A stretch of 64,000 nt of DNA, taken from contig CP142451.1 of assembly GCA_038049695.1 (NCBI GenBank), positions 71,316,001-71,380,000 of the forward strand, read 5' to 3'. Both the position numbers and the translations under genes were made by a program. Below, piece by piece: positions 20,544 to 33,029 of this stretch (position 1 is its first letter; each line of letters opens with the position of its first letter). The notes beneath the pieces are model-generated. The model worked only from the letters and a program-made list of their open reading frames with translations. It ran no database searches and was not told where the DNA came from. This DNA is from Cinnamomum chago (taxonomy: Eukaryota; Streptophyta; Magnoliopsida; Laurales; Lauraceae).

Positions 20544-22253
20544 ATGGGGATCTATAGGAGCTGCATAGATACTCCAGCGGCTGTGATGGAGTTTAGGGCA
20601 AAGTACGAGATTTTGGACGACGTAAGGATTAGGCTAGACAACCCATAGGACCCCTTTGATGGTCGTTCCTTTGACTATCGAATAAATACGCCGGAGATGA
20701 TTGGTTGTTCGTCTCGGGAAACTAGGAACGAGGCGAGGCAGAAATCAATTTTGAGAGGGCGTACATGATCCTTCGTCGTCTTGGGGCTCCTCCAAGTAAA
20801 TACCGAACTTCTGAGCTTTTTGTACTGCTTCTTCCTGTTTTTGCCAAGTTGATGCTCTGTCTTCCTGTGTAGGCACTAGCGAAAGACGACAAGAAGCGAG
20901 GCGAGTCGGGTGGAAGAAGAATAACACCTGGTTCGACGCCGTCTACCGATATCAAGGCCATAGACGTCAGGCTGCCTGGGAGCTGCTTGGGTACGAACCA
21001 AGGTACCGCTCCTTTATCAAAAGGAGAGAGGGCGAGCCATCGGGGAGTTCGGAAACGAAATTGGCCCTTACCCGCGCTGACTGCCCAGAGACATCGGGCG
21101 CTGAAGCCTCAGTCCCGCACTCCGATTCGGAGGAAGACGAGCTCGAGCGGGTTGTCGAATCATATGTCTCTCTGAGCTCAAAAGAGAGAAGAGGGGACAT
21201 GGCACCAAGATGCCCTCTGGCAATAAAAGATCTGAGTTCCCTTATCTTCGGTGACCGAGCTGCTTCATCCGAACCAGGCCCATCCACCAAGGTTGTCGAG
21301 AATCCTGTCCCGACCTTGGAAGTCTGGCAGGAAAAGCAGGGTCAACGGGAACAAGAAGAGATCCAACCGAAGAAAAGGGTCAGGGTCAAGATCCCCTCTG
21401 AAGAAATTCTCGGTAGCACCTCGACACCTCAACCCTCCGGGCCGGCAGCGTGGAGACCGAGCTTCATGATCGAGCCTAGGAGGTCGGTGAAGGTGGAGGA
21501 CCGGATGTGGGGGAATCTAGACGTGATTGTGGCCCTGGCCCACGCCTGTGCTTTGCCAAAGGATATGGCGAGGCACAGGGAGGCCGGAGATGTTCAGCTG
21601 GCGGCGTGGAATATGCAGTCAACCCTTGCTGTAAGAGTTAGTTTTTCATGAGCTTTTCCACTTCGTCTTAGTCATCATGTCTTCACAATCTGTCTCCCTT
21701 ACAGGTACTGTAAAGAATCCAAGTTCAGTTGGAGAGGTCTCGATAGGACAGAACTCGGATTGCCAGGCTGGAGGAGGAGAAACGGGCCCTCCAAGCAGCT
21801 TTGGAGGAAAACATACGGAGGGAGGAGGAGCGGGAAGCAACGGTCCGGGTTATCATAACTGAGTTGGAGATGGCGAAAGCTGAGGCTGAGGAGCAGAAAC
21901 AACTTGCCACCGAGCTCAAGAAGCAAAAGGAGGATGCCGAGGCCAAACTGGAGGACGAGGTTGATTATGCTTATCAAGAGGGGGCGGAAGTGGCTTCACA
22001 TTTATATGAGGCTTAAGTTGTGAATCTAAGCCAGACGATTTGGGAGTTAGGGTGGAGAGGTGTTCTAAAGAAGACTGGAATCTCCGAAGATCATCCTCTA
22101 TTCAAGAATCCACCCAAGTTCGAACTCCCAGAGCCGGAACCTGAAGTACCTCATGTATCGATCGAAATCCCTCTTGAGTCGACCGCATCTGAAGCCGAGA
22201 AAGGGAATGTCGAGGCCGAAACTGAGGCCGGAGATGGCGGGGCTATCCCTTGA
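20544..22253 (+). pseudogene. Tat-A antisense accessory ORF, degraded
   Basis: The frame opens at ATG 20544 (MGIYRSCID), then has the string EILDDVRIRLDNP followed by a TAG at 20647. Later pieces include NNTWFDAVYRYQGHRRQAAW (from 20934), an acidic middle part (DSEEDELERVVES), and ATG-free continuation to NMQSTLA. A candidate intron, GTAAGAGTT to CTTACAG (21631-21704), follows. The second exon is a long coiled coil rich in Glu, Lys and Ala (about 21760-22010) with a TAA at about 22014. It ends in WELGWRGVLKKTGISEDHPL and a Pro/Glu tail. The architecture recalls the plant family named putative gypsy-type transposon (Transposase_28, PF04195) and the antisense genes reported for Grande-like Tat elements. 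Its function is not known; I assign it by layout only. Confidence 0.65.
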
Positions 22254-22559
22254 ACTATTTGGTGTATTTCTTTTTATACTTTTTGATGTAATGTAAATTG
22301 TAACCTTTACAATAGCGAATACAATTACCTTTTCACATCTCGTTTTCAAGTATGTGAGTTCGGTGTAAGAGTATAATAACTGAGCTCGGTTAAATAACCG
22401 GACCTGTCAAATAATCATCGGGCATTCAACCTTGGTTCCGTAACCAGAATGAAGTTAGTTTTAATCGAACTTGGTCTAAAAACCTGAATTCTAATATAGT
22501 TGGTTCCATAACGGAACTAAGATAGTAGTTGAGTTTCGTAATTCATCATTTTGCACGGA

Positions 22560-23215
22560 TGGTTCCATAACCAAGCCGAAGTCACCGAGTTTTACAACAA
22601 GGTACTTAATATAGTTGGTTTCATAACCAAGCTAGTGCATACGCCGAGTTTCGTAACTTGGCGATTTGGATAGCTGGTTCCATAACCGAGCTGAAATGTA
22701 CGCCGAGTTCTGTAACTTGGCGATTCAAATAGTTGGTTCATAACCGAGCTGAAATGTACGCCGAGTTCTGTAACTTGGCGATTCGGATAGCTGGTTCATA
22801 ACCGAGCTGAAATGTACGTCGAGTTCTGTAACTTGGCGATTCGGATAGATGGTTCATAACCGAGCTGAAATGTATGCCGAGTTTTGTAACTTGGCGAGCT
22901 GGTTCCATAACCGAGCTGGAGTATACGCCGAGTTCTGTAACTTGGCGATTTGGATTACTGGTTCATAACCGAGCTAGAATGTACGCCGAGTTTAGTAACA
23001 TGGTGGGCTGGTTCCATAATCGAGCTGGAGTATACACCAACTTCTGTAACTTGGCGATTTGGATAGCTGGTTCATAACCGAGCTGGAATGTATGCTGAGT
23101 TCAGTAACTTGGCCGGCTGGTTCCATAACCGAGGTGGAGTATACGCCTAGTTCTGTAACTTGAAGAGCTGGTTCCATAACCAAGCTGTGGCCACCGAGTT
23201 CCGCAACAAGGTGCC
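22560..23215. repeat. Tat-A tandem repeats, unit about 57 bp
   Basis: About eleven units of the form GCCGAGTTCTGTAACTTGGC, then GATTYGGATAGCTGGTTC, then ATAACCGAGCTGRAATGTAC follow head to tail. Spacing varies between about 50 and 60 bases because some units lost the middle part. The block lies between the accessory frame and the end of integrase, the hypervariable region of Tat elements from which plant satellites are known to arise. Confidence 0.82.
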
Positions 23216-23284
23216 GATTGAAAACAACAAAGTACATCTTTCAATCAGAATTCACTTTTATTGATTCCAGAAATTGGGTACAAC

Positions 23285-24073
23285 TTAGAAATAGTATTTC
23301 TTAAGATGCGTGGCGTTCCATGGTCGTGGTAACTCTTTACCATCCATGCTTTCAAGCCTGTAAGCTGACTTCCCGGCTACCGAGATCGCTTTGAACGGCC
23401 CATGCCAATTCGGTGCCAGCTTGCCTCCACTGGGATTTTTGTCTGCTGGAAGCGTCTTCTTCAAGACCAGTTCTCCAAATGAAAACTTCCTCTCTTTGAC
23501 TCTTTGATTGTATCCTCTAACTAACTGCTGCTGATAGGAAGTCAGGCGGACAGGTGCTGTATCCCTTCTTTCCTCTGCCAGGTCAAGCTCTCGAGTTAGG
23601 TTTACCTCGTTCTGACCTTGGTCAAAAAGTTCCGACCTCAGGGTTGGAAAGTCGACCTCAAGGGGGATTATAACTTCCATTCCATAGGCAAGGGAGAAGG
23701 GCGTTGCCTAGGTGGAATGTCTTGGAGTAGTTCTGTACGCCCAAAGGATGCTGGGAAGTGCTTCCACCCATCTCCCTTTGGCCCGGTCGAGTCTCTTTTT
23801 TAGTCCATCGAGCACCACTTTGTTCGAGATCTCCGCCTGACCGTTGCTTTGTGGGTAAGCAGGGGTCGAGTAGTAGTTCTTGATGTCGAGCTCTTGATAG
23901 AAGTTCTTGAAGAAATTGGAGTCGAACTGCGTTCCGTTGTCCGAGACTAGGGCGCGCGGCACTCCAAATCTTGTGATGATATTCTTCCATACGAAGTTTC
24001 TTGTATCGTGCTCAGTGATGGAAGATAGTCCTTCCGCTTCTATCCATTTGGTGAAATAATCAGTAGCTACTAT
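23285..24073 (-). pseudogene. Tat-A integrase, core and C-terminal part
   Basis: Downstream of the solo LTR on the minus strand the frame resumes at VATDYFTKWIEAEGL, the first part of the DDE core, and continues VPRALVSDNGTQFDS (second Asp), YSTPAYPQSNGQAE (Glu) and LPSILWAYRTTPRHST. A stop or frame change near 23708 separates this from the last part, 23680-23285, which ends WNATHLKKYYF, a typical Tat integrase terminus. Integrase joins element DNA to host chromosomes. The N-terminal zinc region lies beyond the LTR at 27070-27260. Confidence 0.87.
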
Positions 24074-27069
24074 TGTCGCGACCCCGGACCGGGCCCGAAG
24101 GACTAATCCGGGATCGGGACTGTTTGGGATGATGAGAACCACACATCTGTTTAATAATACCATACAATTTATTTAATTTCCGACAGGTGTCCGCGGTGAG
24201 GATATCACAACCATAAATGAACATTTCTATTAAGTGCGGAAGCGTGTAGCAAATCAAATAGTCAAACCATCCTTGGTCATCAAGACAATGACACAAGTCT
24301 AAAATACTGTATCAGAATGAGCAATGAGCATTAGCATGTTACCCAAAGTAAATTAAAGTTTATACAAATATCATTTAATTACATTTCCTAAAAATAGAGG
24401 CCAACAAAGGCCAATATAACAAAATACCAATTCAAAGAATGGTTAAAAAGTTTCCCAAAATATGAAGTCTCTCATAGCAACCAAACGTCTAAATGACGTC
24501 ATCAGCACGCCACTCAACTAACTGTTGCGGTTCTATGACCGCCTCCTCAAGCTCCTCCTCGGGATAACCGACAACGGGACCTGAGTACCAAAGAGTAGGT
24601 CAAACACGACGGTTTAGCAAATGGAGGAAAATACAATGACAATACGCTAAATACATGAATTTAGCTTCAAAACCTGTAAACCTGTTTAAATAACAATTTC
24701 TATGAACGAGATAAAACATTTATTCAATTACAAGGATGCAATATAAAACATGTAAGGTGACCAAGGAAACGGGAAACAAGCAAGATGGCGACCACACGAA
24801 GCTAAGTCCTCTATCACTAAGGTGATAGAGCAATAACTAGGCACTGATCTCAGTCACTTGAGGTGAGGAGAAACAGTGGATCTCATATAAATACATATAC
24901 ATATACATATACTATACATGACCACGGTAGCGAGCCGGGCATCGGGGGACCACAGTAGCAACCTGCGGCATCGGGACAAGACCACGGTAATGACCGGGTA
25001 GTGGGATCCAAACTGCAGCTGGCGAGACAAGAGGGGGATCTCCAAGTCGGTGGATCAGACCAACAGGGTTATCCAAGCTTAGTGGTGCCGACTCATAGGT
25101 CAAATACAATCGAGACATGTGCAAGTAAATCAAGTACAAATACATAAACAAACGGGCAAGACGGGGGTGCTCAAGGGCACACTGTCATATCATGTGGTGC
25201 AATGCACTTCGGGTCAAGTAACCATTTCAAGTGTACAACAATGCTTTCGGGAAAACAAGACATGTAGTATAAATCTCGGGATTGATAAGGTACAATAAAC
25301 AATTGGAATTTTGGTAAAGTATCGTGCTCAAAAATTCATTTAAAGTGGATAGGGACTTCAATTGGTCTCTTCCTCAAATGGCCTCATACAATGCTTAACA
25401 ATCCTCTTGACGTAGAGAGGTTCCCAAAGAATAGTCCCAAATCATTAAAATAGTTCATCATTGTCCCAACATAGCCCTGCCCAACGGGGCCCATCGCTCG
25501 AGCGGGCTGGAGAGTTCGCTCGAGCGAGTCGTTCTCTGGAATGGTTGTCTGGGTGGGTTCGCTCGAGCGAATTTGAGGTCGCTTGAGCGAACTCATTGGG
25601 TCGAGCGAATATTTAAATGCATTCGAACGAACAACTCTCTGGAATGAGTTCTGGGATGTCCGCTCGAGCGAAAAAGGGTGCGCTCGAGCGACCAAGCTAC
25701 TGGAAAGCTCCGAACCCTTCTCCGGACAGGTCGCTCGAGCGAACTGTCCAGGAACTGATTCCGGATCAGTTCAGCTCCTCTCTATCTCTTCCTTTTTACA
25801 ACCTCCTTTTAGCCCTTCTTATACATCAAATGAGGAGTCTAATACTTCATTCAAACTACATCACATCCATCCCATTCTCCTCCATCCATATCACATTCAA
25901 TACAAGGAAAGAAAAGAAAGAAACCATTTCACATAATATATATTTGAAACAAAACAAGAAGAAATTAAAGGCTATAAACCAACACAACTTCATGACCATA
26001 AATGTACCATTAATACTCTATCATGAGCATTCATTTCAAAACAAAGCAATAAATATGCATTAATGGAAAATATCCAAAGTCAATGAAAGCTTAGGAAAAT
26101 CATTCATCCACTTGCCTTGGTTCTTCTAACAATGCAATCAAGCTCAAATACTCTTCCAAGAAAGGAATCCAAGCTATGAACAAAAACCCCCAAAACAAAC
26201 AAACCCCAAAAGAGTCAAAACAATGAAATAGCAAAGGAAATCTTTCAATAATGAAGGTGAAGCTTCTCTAGGGCTAGAGGAACACAAATCTAGAAGGAGG
26301 GAAAGATTACTTACTTGCAAGGTCCTCAAATGGACAAGGTGAGTCAAAGGAAGTCTTGTAATGGATGGTTTTCTCTAGCAATGGTGTCAATAGGGAGCTA
26401 GGGTGATGAGGAAGAAGGTGATGATCTCCACTACTCAAGTTGTGCAAGATTGGTGGTGAGTTTGGTGATTGCAAGCAATAGCAAGAAGAAGAAGGCAATG
26501 AAAACCCTAGGTTTTCTCTCTTGTGCTGGAAAAAGGCAATGGAAGGGGAAGGGTCTCCTTATAAACAAGTGGGGAGTGGGCTCCATCACTAACAATCCAA
26601 TTGGGCTGAAATCGTGGCTTTCTGGGCTTCTAATGAATTCGACGAAGAAGGAAGAAATGATCGTCGAAATATCTAGTTTCCAAAAAGTATATGTTTCGAG
26701 GGTTTCGGAAATATCAAGTTTTGGGTACAGATTTTGTGTGAAATGACTGTTTTGCCCTCAAGGCTATGAAATCGGGTTTCGGGATCTCGAACGGGGACGG
26801 GATCAACGTGAAAGTTGAAGGGGTTAACAATACCAACAAAACGGGATTGAAACCATGAATGCAAAAATCTCCGATAAATCCCCAAACACATGCAACGACA
26901 TAAAGAGGGAACCCCCAAAGGGCCCCACTAATCACAAAGAAATCAAAATCCCCCAAAACTATATCAAAAGCTATTCCAAACCCAACTTAGCCAAAATCAC
27001 TAATCAAGCTTAGAACTAACACGCAACTTAATTAACACTAATCGAGTTCACTCGGGTCGGGGTCTTACA
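24074..27069 (-). mobile_element. Solo LTR of the Tekay-like family, inverted
   Basis: On the minus strand the 2,996-bp sequence begins TGTAAGACCCCGACC and ends GGGGTCGCGACA. It is flanked by the duplication ACTAT at 24069-24073 and 27070-27074. It has the same family ends as the 7727-10534 copy, and inside it shares the CGCTCGAGCG block. It cut the integrase gene of Tat-A between the N-terminal zinc region and the core, so it is later than Tat-A. Confidence 0.92.
25495..25745. repeat. CGCTCGAGCG palindrome block in the inverted solo LTR
   Basis: At least eight copies or one-base variants of CGCTCGAGCG lie in about 250 bp, at the place that corresponds to 8945-9175 of the other solo LTR. The order and spacing of the copies differ between the two. 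Confidence 0.8.
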
Positions 27070-29480
27070 ACTATCAGCCACCTCTTATTCCCTGGAGCTC
27101 GATGGAGTGGTCCAACGATGTCGAGGTCCCATTGAGCGAAGGGCCATGCGCTGGAGAGTGGGCTCAGGTCTTGTCCTTGTTGGTGGAGAGAATGTGAGAA
27201 CTTTTGACATTTCTCGTACTTCCTGGCATATACCTGAGCATTTTTCTGCATGTACGGTCACCAGTAACCTTGGCTGGTAGCTCGGTAGGCTAATGACCGA
27301 CCTCCAATGTGGCTTCCGCCGATTCCTTCATGGATTTCATAGAGGAAATCTTTGACTTTGCTGGGGTGAACAAACTAGAGGTAAGGTCCGGTGAAGGATT
27401 TTCTGTAAAGTTTCCCATCTGGAGATAACCAAAATCGAGCTGCTTTCAGCCTGATCTTATGAGTTTCATTTCTCTCTTCAGGGAGCTGGTCATCTCTTAG
27501 ATATGCTATGACTGGGTCCATCTAGCTTGGGCCGAGATCAACACACAAAACTTGCCGAGGTGGTTGAAGCTCTATACTTGGTTTTTCAAGTGTTTCCACC
27601 TCAACGATTCTTTTCTTTCCGGCCTCGACAGTAGAGGCTAGGTTGGCAAGAGCATCAGCATGGGAGTTAGATTCCCTGCCGATCTGTTTGACTTCGGCCT
27701 TCTGGAATTGGGAGAGGAGTTGCTTTGCGTGTGCCAAGTAGGCTGCCTTTATATCATCTCGGGCTTGGTAGTCTCCGCTCAGTTGGTTTGTCACCAACTG
27801 AGAGTCGCTGAAGACCACCAGTTGTTGTGCCCCCAGTATTTTATCGCTACTGAGCCCTGCGATCAATGCTTCGTATTCGGCTTCGTTATTAGATGCTTTA
27901 AATTCGAGTGTCAAGGCTTGCTCGATAACAAGGCCTTCTGGAGATTATAACATGATGCCGGCGCCAGCTCTCTTAGAGGTCGAGGATCCGTCGACGAAGA
28001 CTTTCCATGTTGAATCAAGGAACTGCTTCCGAAATCGATCTTGCTCTATCACGGTAACCTCATCATCCTTATTGCCCCCCAATTCAGTATTGAGCGGTGT
28101 TGGTTCCAAACTAGGAGAGGTGAATTCTACAATGAAATCTGCCAAAATTTGGGCTTTGATCGTCGTTCTAGGTTGATATTGGATATCGTTCTGGCCCAGT
28201 TCGACGGCCAATCTTGAAATCCATCCAGAGAAGTCCGCCTTTCTGAAAAGGGACTTGAGCGGATGTTCTGTAACAACCACTATTGTGTATGTCTGGAAGT
28301 AATGAGAGAGTTTGCAAGAGGCACTTACGAGCGCCAATGCAAGTTTCTCAAGTGGAAGGTACCTGGTCTCGGCATCAAGCAGGATCTTGCTCGTATAGTA
28401 TATAAGCTGCTGATGCTTGCCTTCTTCTTTGACTATTATCGAGCTCACTGCATGATCCGAGACGGCCATGTAGAGAAAGAGTACCTCGCCCTGTTTCGGT
28501 GTAGACAACAGGGGTGGCGAAGATAAGTAGGCTTTGAGTTCCAGCAGAGCTCTGTCGCACTCCGGAGTCCATTGGAACTTTGATTTTTTCTTCAGAAGCT
28601 GGAAGAAAGGGCGACATTTGTTCGAGTCTCGGCTTATAAAACGGTTCAGTGCAGCGGCCATTCCTGTGAGCCGTTGAACTTGTTTCATCGAGGTCGGACT
28701 CTAGATCACCTGGATCACTGAGATCTGCTCCGAGTTGGCTTCGATCCCACTTTAGGTGACCAGGCTTCCCAGGAATTTTCTGGAGCCGACATTGAATGCA
28801 CACTTGGAAGCGTTCAACTTGAGCTGGAACTCTTTGAGGTTGACGAATGTTTGACGCAGGTCTGCCAAGTGGTCCTATGACCTTTTAGACTTGACGACCA
28901 TGTCGTCAATGTAGACCTCCATTGTTTTCCCGAGCTGGGCCTGAAACATTTTAGTTACTAGCCTCTGGTAAGTTGCCCCAGCATTTTTTAACCCAAAGGG
29001 CATCACTTTGTAACAGTAGATGCCTCTAGGTGTTATGAATGCGGTTTTTTCTTTGTCAGACCCGTGCATCAGAATTTGATGGTAACCTCGGTAGGCATCG
29101 AGGAAACTCATTCTATCATGTCCCGCAGTGGCGTCGATCATCTGGTCAATCTTCGGGAGTGGGAAACTGTCCTTAGGACAGGCTTTATTGAGGTCAGTGA
29201 AGTCCACGCGACCCTCCACTTTCCGTTCTTCTTTTTTACCACCACCGTGTTGGCCAGCCATTCTGGATAATGTACATCTCGAATAGCCTTGGCCTCTAGG
29301 AGTTTTTCGACTTCTTCAATCACTGCCTTTGTTTGTGGGACCCCCGTCCTGCGAGCTTTTTGCCCTATAGGTTTGTGCTTGGGGTCCACGTGTAGTTTGT
29401 GGCACATGATCTTGGGGTCGATGCCTGGCATATCGTATGGCGTCCAAGCAAAAACGTCCTTGTTCTGCAACAAGAAGTTG
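27070..29480 (-). pseudogene. Tat-A reverse transcriptase, RNase H, aRNH and integrase N-terminus
   Basis: Reading down from 29473: NKDVFAWTPYDMPGIDP starts the pre-RT region, then NTVVVKKKNGKWRV, FTDLNKACPKDSFPLP, and the catalytic VYIDDMVVKSK near 28890. After a break near 28700-28870 comes RLTGMAAALNRFISR and the first RNase H with EVLFLYMAVSDHAVSS. The second RNase H shows FVDGSSTSKRAGAGIM, then [12 protein letters not shown] and [11 protein letters not shown], giving Asp, Glu and Asp of its active site. The last piece, 27251-27070, holds KCQKFSH and WDLDIVGPL of integrase and is cut by the solo LTR. Several frames are needed, so the copy is inactive. Confidence 0.88.
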
Positions 29481-30121
29481 AGCAGTTCGGACCTTTCATC
29501 GTCAGAGAGCTGGCTCCCTAGTAGAAAATATCTCTCGGGGTCGTCGGGATCGATTCTGACATCGGTCAGATCTTCAACGCTCTTCTACTCTACTGATCGA
29601 CCAACATCCCCGAGCTCAGTTTCGAGTTCGGCCATATGTACCTCTGTGGTTCTGCTTCGCCAGGCACGACAGTCATCAGGCACTATTTGGCCATCTGCTG
29701 ATCTCCCCGTACTATGATCACCTCAACTCGACCGCTAGCATTCTCTAATGGGAATTTGAGTTTTTGGTGATAGATGGAGGGCACCGTTTCCATATAGTGC
29801 AGCCAAGTTCGCCCCATGATTACATTGTATGGGATGGTGTGTCCACCATGGGGAAGTCGGTTGTCTTGGAGGCGCCTCCGATTTGGACTTCTAGGGAGAC
29901 TTTCCCCTTAGGATATACTGGCTTTGAGCTGAAGCCCACCAGGGGGTGCAGGCTTCCTGTAAATCTTCCTCTATAAGATCGAGCTTCTTGAAGCAGTCAA
30001 AATAGAGGATTTTAGACGAGTTCCCAGGGTCCACAAGAATGTGCTTCACCATTGAAGTTTTTCAACCGTAGAGTGAGGATTAGTGGGTCGTTATGGGGGA
30101 GCTGGACTCCTTCAAGGCCTT
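29481..30121 (-). pseudogene. Tat-A protease region
   Basis: From 30121 downward the minus strand encodes LEGVQLPHNDPLILTLRLKN, the stretch found before Tat protease, then ILVDPGNSSKILYF in the next frame. VDPGNSS is a version of the retropepsin box with the catalytic Asp kept and the usual Ser replaced by Pro-Gly order. Further down the frame is broken repeatedly. The part before 30121 continues on the other side of the Tekay-like insertion at 40604, where KIWFSDEG is encoded. Confidence 0.75.
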
Positions 30122-32867
30122 TGTTAGACCCCGACCCAGACTAATTCGAGTAGTGTGTGATTAGTCTTAAGTGGGTCTAGTTATCGTTGGGTTAGGAGTA
30201 ATTAGTTTTAGTCCTGGATATAGCTTTGGGAATTTTGAAAACGTTTAGTGTTAGTCAGACACACTAAGGAAGGCCTGAGTGCACGTGTAAGCTTGGGAGG
30301 ATCGTATTAGTTTCCATTTTTAATTGTGATTTTGAATTCATTTGAATGCTTTTACTATTTGTTACAACTTTCGTTTTCAGCCCATTCATGTTTGAAGCCC
30401 AAAACCCAAGTTTTGGCCCAAAAAGGGTAAAGTTGTCTTTTATACACAAATCTGGACACAAATTTTGAAATGTCAAAACCACGTCAAAAATATACTTTTT
30501 GGACACTAGATATTTCGGGGATCATTTTATCCTTTTTTGCCGAGTTCATTCGAGGCCCGCAAGATCAAGTTTTTCTCGATGCAAGGTTTAGGCTCATTGG
30601 GGCCCATTTGCTAGGGTTTATAAGTCAACTCTTTCTCCTTCCCTCTTTTAACTCTTAAACCCTAACCCTTGAGCAGCCAAGGAGAGAAAGGCCTTTTCGT
30701 TCCACTTTATTTCTCTTGAATGATCAAGATAGAAGACTCCAAATGGAATTCCAAGACCATCATCTTCTTCCTCTCATCCCAAGCTTTCCATTGATACAAG
30801 TTTCTTGAAGTTTCTAGTTGGGCAAGACCTACATTTTCTTCCTTCTCTCTTGTTCGTGCATCTCTAGGTAAGAACTCCAACCCATCTTTTTAATGGAGCC
30901 TTTTTGGTTCCTAAAGATCTTGTTTTTCATGTTTACAAACCCTTTTGTGAAAAATGGGTTTCTTGTTTTCAAGTTTGAGTGAGTTTTGAATGGTTTTCAT
31001 GGGGTTTTTGTAGGCTTTGGCTTAGCTTGAGTGGAAGTGCTTGAAAAATGTTGTAACATCTTGGACTAAGGCAAGCAAACAATCTAGGATGGATGTTAGT
31101 ATGTGTGCATTTGGTTTGTTTTCTTTTCATTCTCTTCATTTCATTGGAAATTTATGTCTTGAATGGAAATTTTGGGGATTTTGGTGTTGTATTGAAGAAT
31201 GAGAATGAGATATTTTAAATTGTGCTTGAATAGGTGTGTTTTATCCATTGGGGAGCTTGTAGGCTCAGGGAGGTACAGGTTGAAGGAGAAATAAGTTGAA
31301 GGGAAGAAGAAATGTGAAAATCTTACTTGAAATAAATTGTCCGCGCAGCTTCGGTCAGCTATCGGCTAACCGAAATCTCCACTTCGGTCGACCGACAGCC
31401 AACCAAACTTAGTCGGCTCCTTTTCCCGAGACCTGCATTTCATCAGGAAGATTTTGGCAACTGTCGGCTAACCGACGTTTTCCACCTCGGTCAACCGATA
31501 GCCAACCGAAATCAGTTCGGTTCCTTTTCCCGAGAGCTGAAATTTTCTGGGTAAATCTGTCGGTCAGCTGTCGGCTAACCGACATACCCATCTCGGTCGA
31601 CTGACATGTGACCAAGAGGTAACCGAAATTTCAAGATGAGTTGTTAGAAGGCTTTCTGCAGGAATCAAAACTAGAATATGTTATGGAGCTTTTAGCCTAA
31701 CATTGTGTGATTGAAACCCGAGATGTCTTCAACTTCAAGGGTAACAATACTCCTTGCAATTTCAACAATTGGGTTTCAACTACACAGGGGTCAACCAAAG
31801 GTCCTCACATATGCTTGATAGACTTTGTTTTCGAACTTTAGTTTGATGTAACAAGTATTATCGTGTACTCGTTTTGAAGTTTAGCATAAGCTCGTTTGAA
31901 AATGGTTTCAAGGATAAAAAGGGGGTCACTTCTTAAGCGTGTTTTGCACATATATACTTATGCCTCTTGCTAGCCGTGACTTGTTTAGTTCTGATAAGTG
32001 ATTTCCCCCTTCAAACTTGATTTGGTTTAATATGTGTTTCGCCTTGTTTTGTGCATTCATGAATTTAAGTGAACACCATTGAGCTTGGACTGCCCTTTCA
32101 GTTTGATCCACTGTCTGGGGGTCCTTAAACATATGGACTGTCTGTAGACTGGTCATGTATTTTATTACACATCGTGCGTGTCCGGTTCCGCGGCTGGAAT
32201 CCTCGTATATGTGGGAATCGTGTCGTGATTATATTATGTATATCGTGCTTGTCGTGCATGCTTGCTCTTTTCATTATAAATGATAGAGAAAGGATGGGCT
32301 CATTGTGGATTGTAACTATTCATGATATTATAAGTATTCGTGCTAAGTTTGCTCGTATTTTTAAATGTACCTTAGTCATGTAACTATTTACGATTCAGCA
32401 AAATGTCTTTACATGTTTCTTTAACTATTTACTTATTACATGTTCATGCCTAAATTGATTACCTGCCAAATCGTTGTGTTTGACCCTTGTATGTTGATGC
32501 CCAGGTGCAGGTGATGTTGCCTTTGAGGAGGAGCGTCAGGAGGAGGCTCTTGAGCCACTCCCAGTCAGTGAGTGGCAACCCGACGATGTCAACTAGACAC
32601 CGGGTGGGTTCTTGAGTTGCGCTACATTTTGTCATGGGTTTCCTTTTGTCATTTTTGAGAATTATATTGGCCTTTATTGACCTCTTATGGGATGTAACGA
32701 AACTTAACTACCTTTTCGTGTTAGTCTCATAACTTGAATTATGTTGGGAATGACATGTTGACAGATTCCGCGTGCTTCGGGAATCCTCACCGCGGGAACC
32801 TGTGGGAAAACAAACATAACAACAGAATGAACGTCGCGGGCCTAGGGTCCGTTCCGGGGTCGCGACA
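30122..32867 (+). repeat. Tekay-like 5' LTR
   Basis: The 2,746-bp LTR starts TGTTAGACCCCGACC and ends GGGGTCGCGACA. Compared with the 3' LTR it lacks a segment between about 32755 and 32760 that corresponds to 40380-40500, so the 5' copy suffered a deletion. Confidence 0.92.
31340..31625. repeat. TCGGTCGACCGA palindrome block in the 5' LTR
   Basis: The block alternates TCGGCTAACCGA, TCGGTCGACCGA and CAGCCAACCGAA over about 285 bp. The same block lies at 38960-39245 in the 3' LTR. It occupies the place of the CGCTCGAGCG block in the two solo LTRs. Confidence 0.8.
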
Positions 32868-32871
32868 GGAC

Positions 32872-32883
32872 TGGTATCAGAGC
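32872..32883 (+). promoter_or_regulatory. Tekay-like primer-binding site
   Basis: TGGTATCAGAGC lies four bases after the LTR end and matches the 3' end of initiator methionine tRNA, as in gypsy-1. Confidence 0.85.
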
Positions 32884-33029
32884 GGGACTTGTTTCAGGCA
32901 CTTAAAAGAAACTAGAAAGGTCTTAGGAACGTGGCGAGAATTCATGAGTTCGATAGATTCGTTTGGTGTAGGACATTAGAAACCCTCATACCATGTTTAT
33001 TGTGTACTAACACCTTGTTTTACAGCATC

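Noticed and set aside
27660..28526. Plus-strand frames over the Tat-A RNase H region
   Set aside because: The minus strand has clear RNase H and reverse-transcriptase motifs, so these are shadows.
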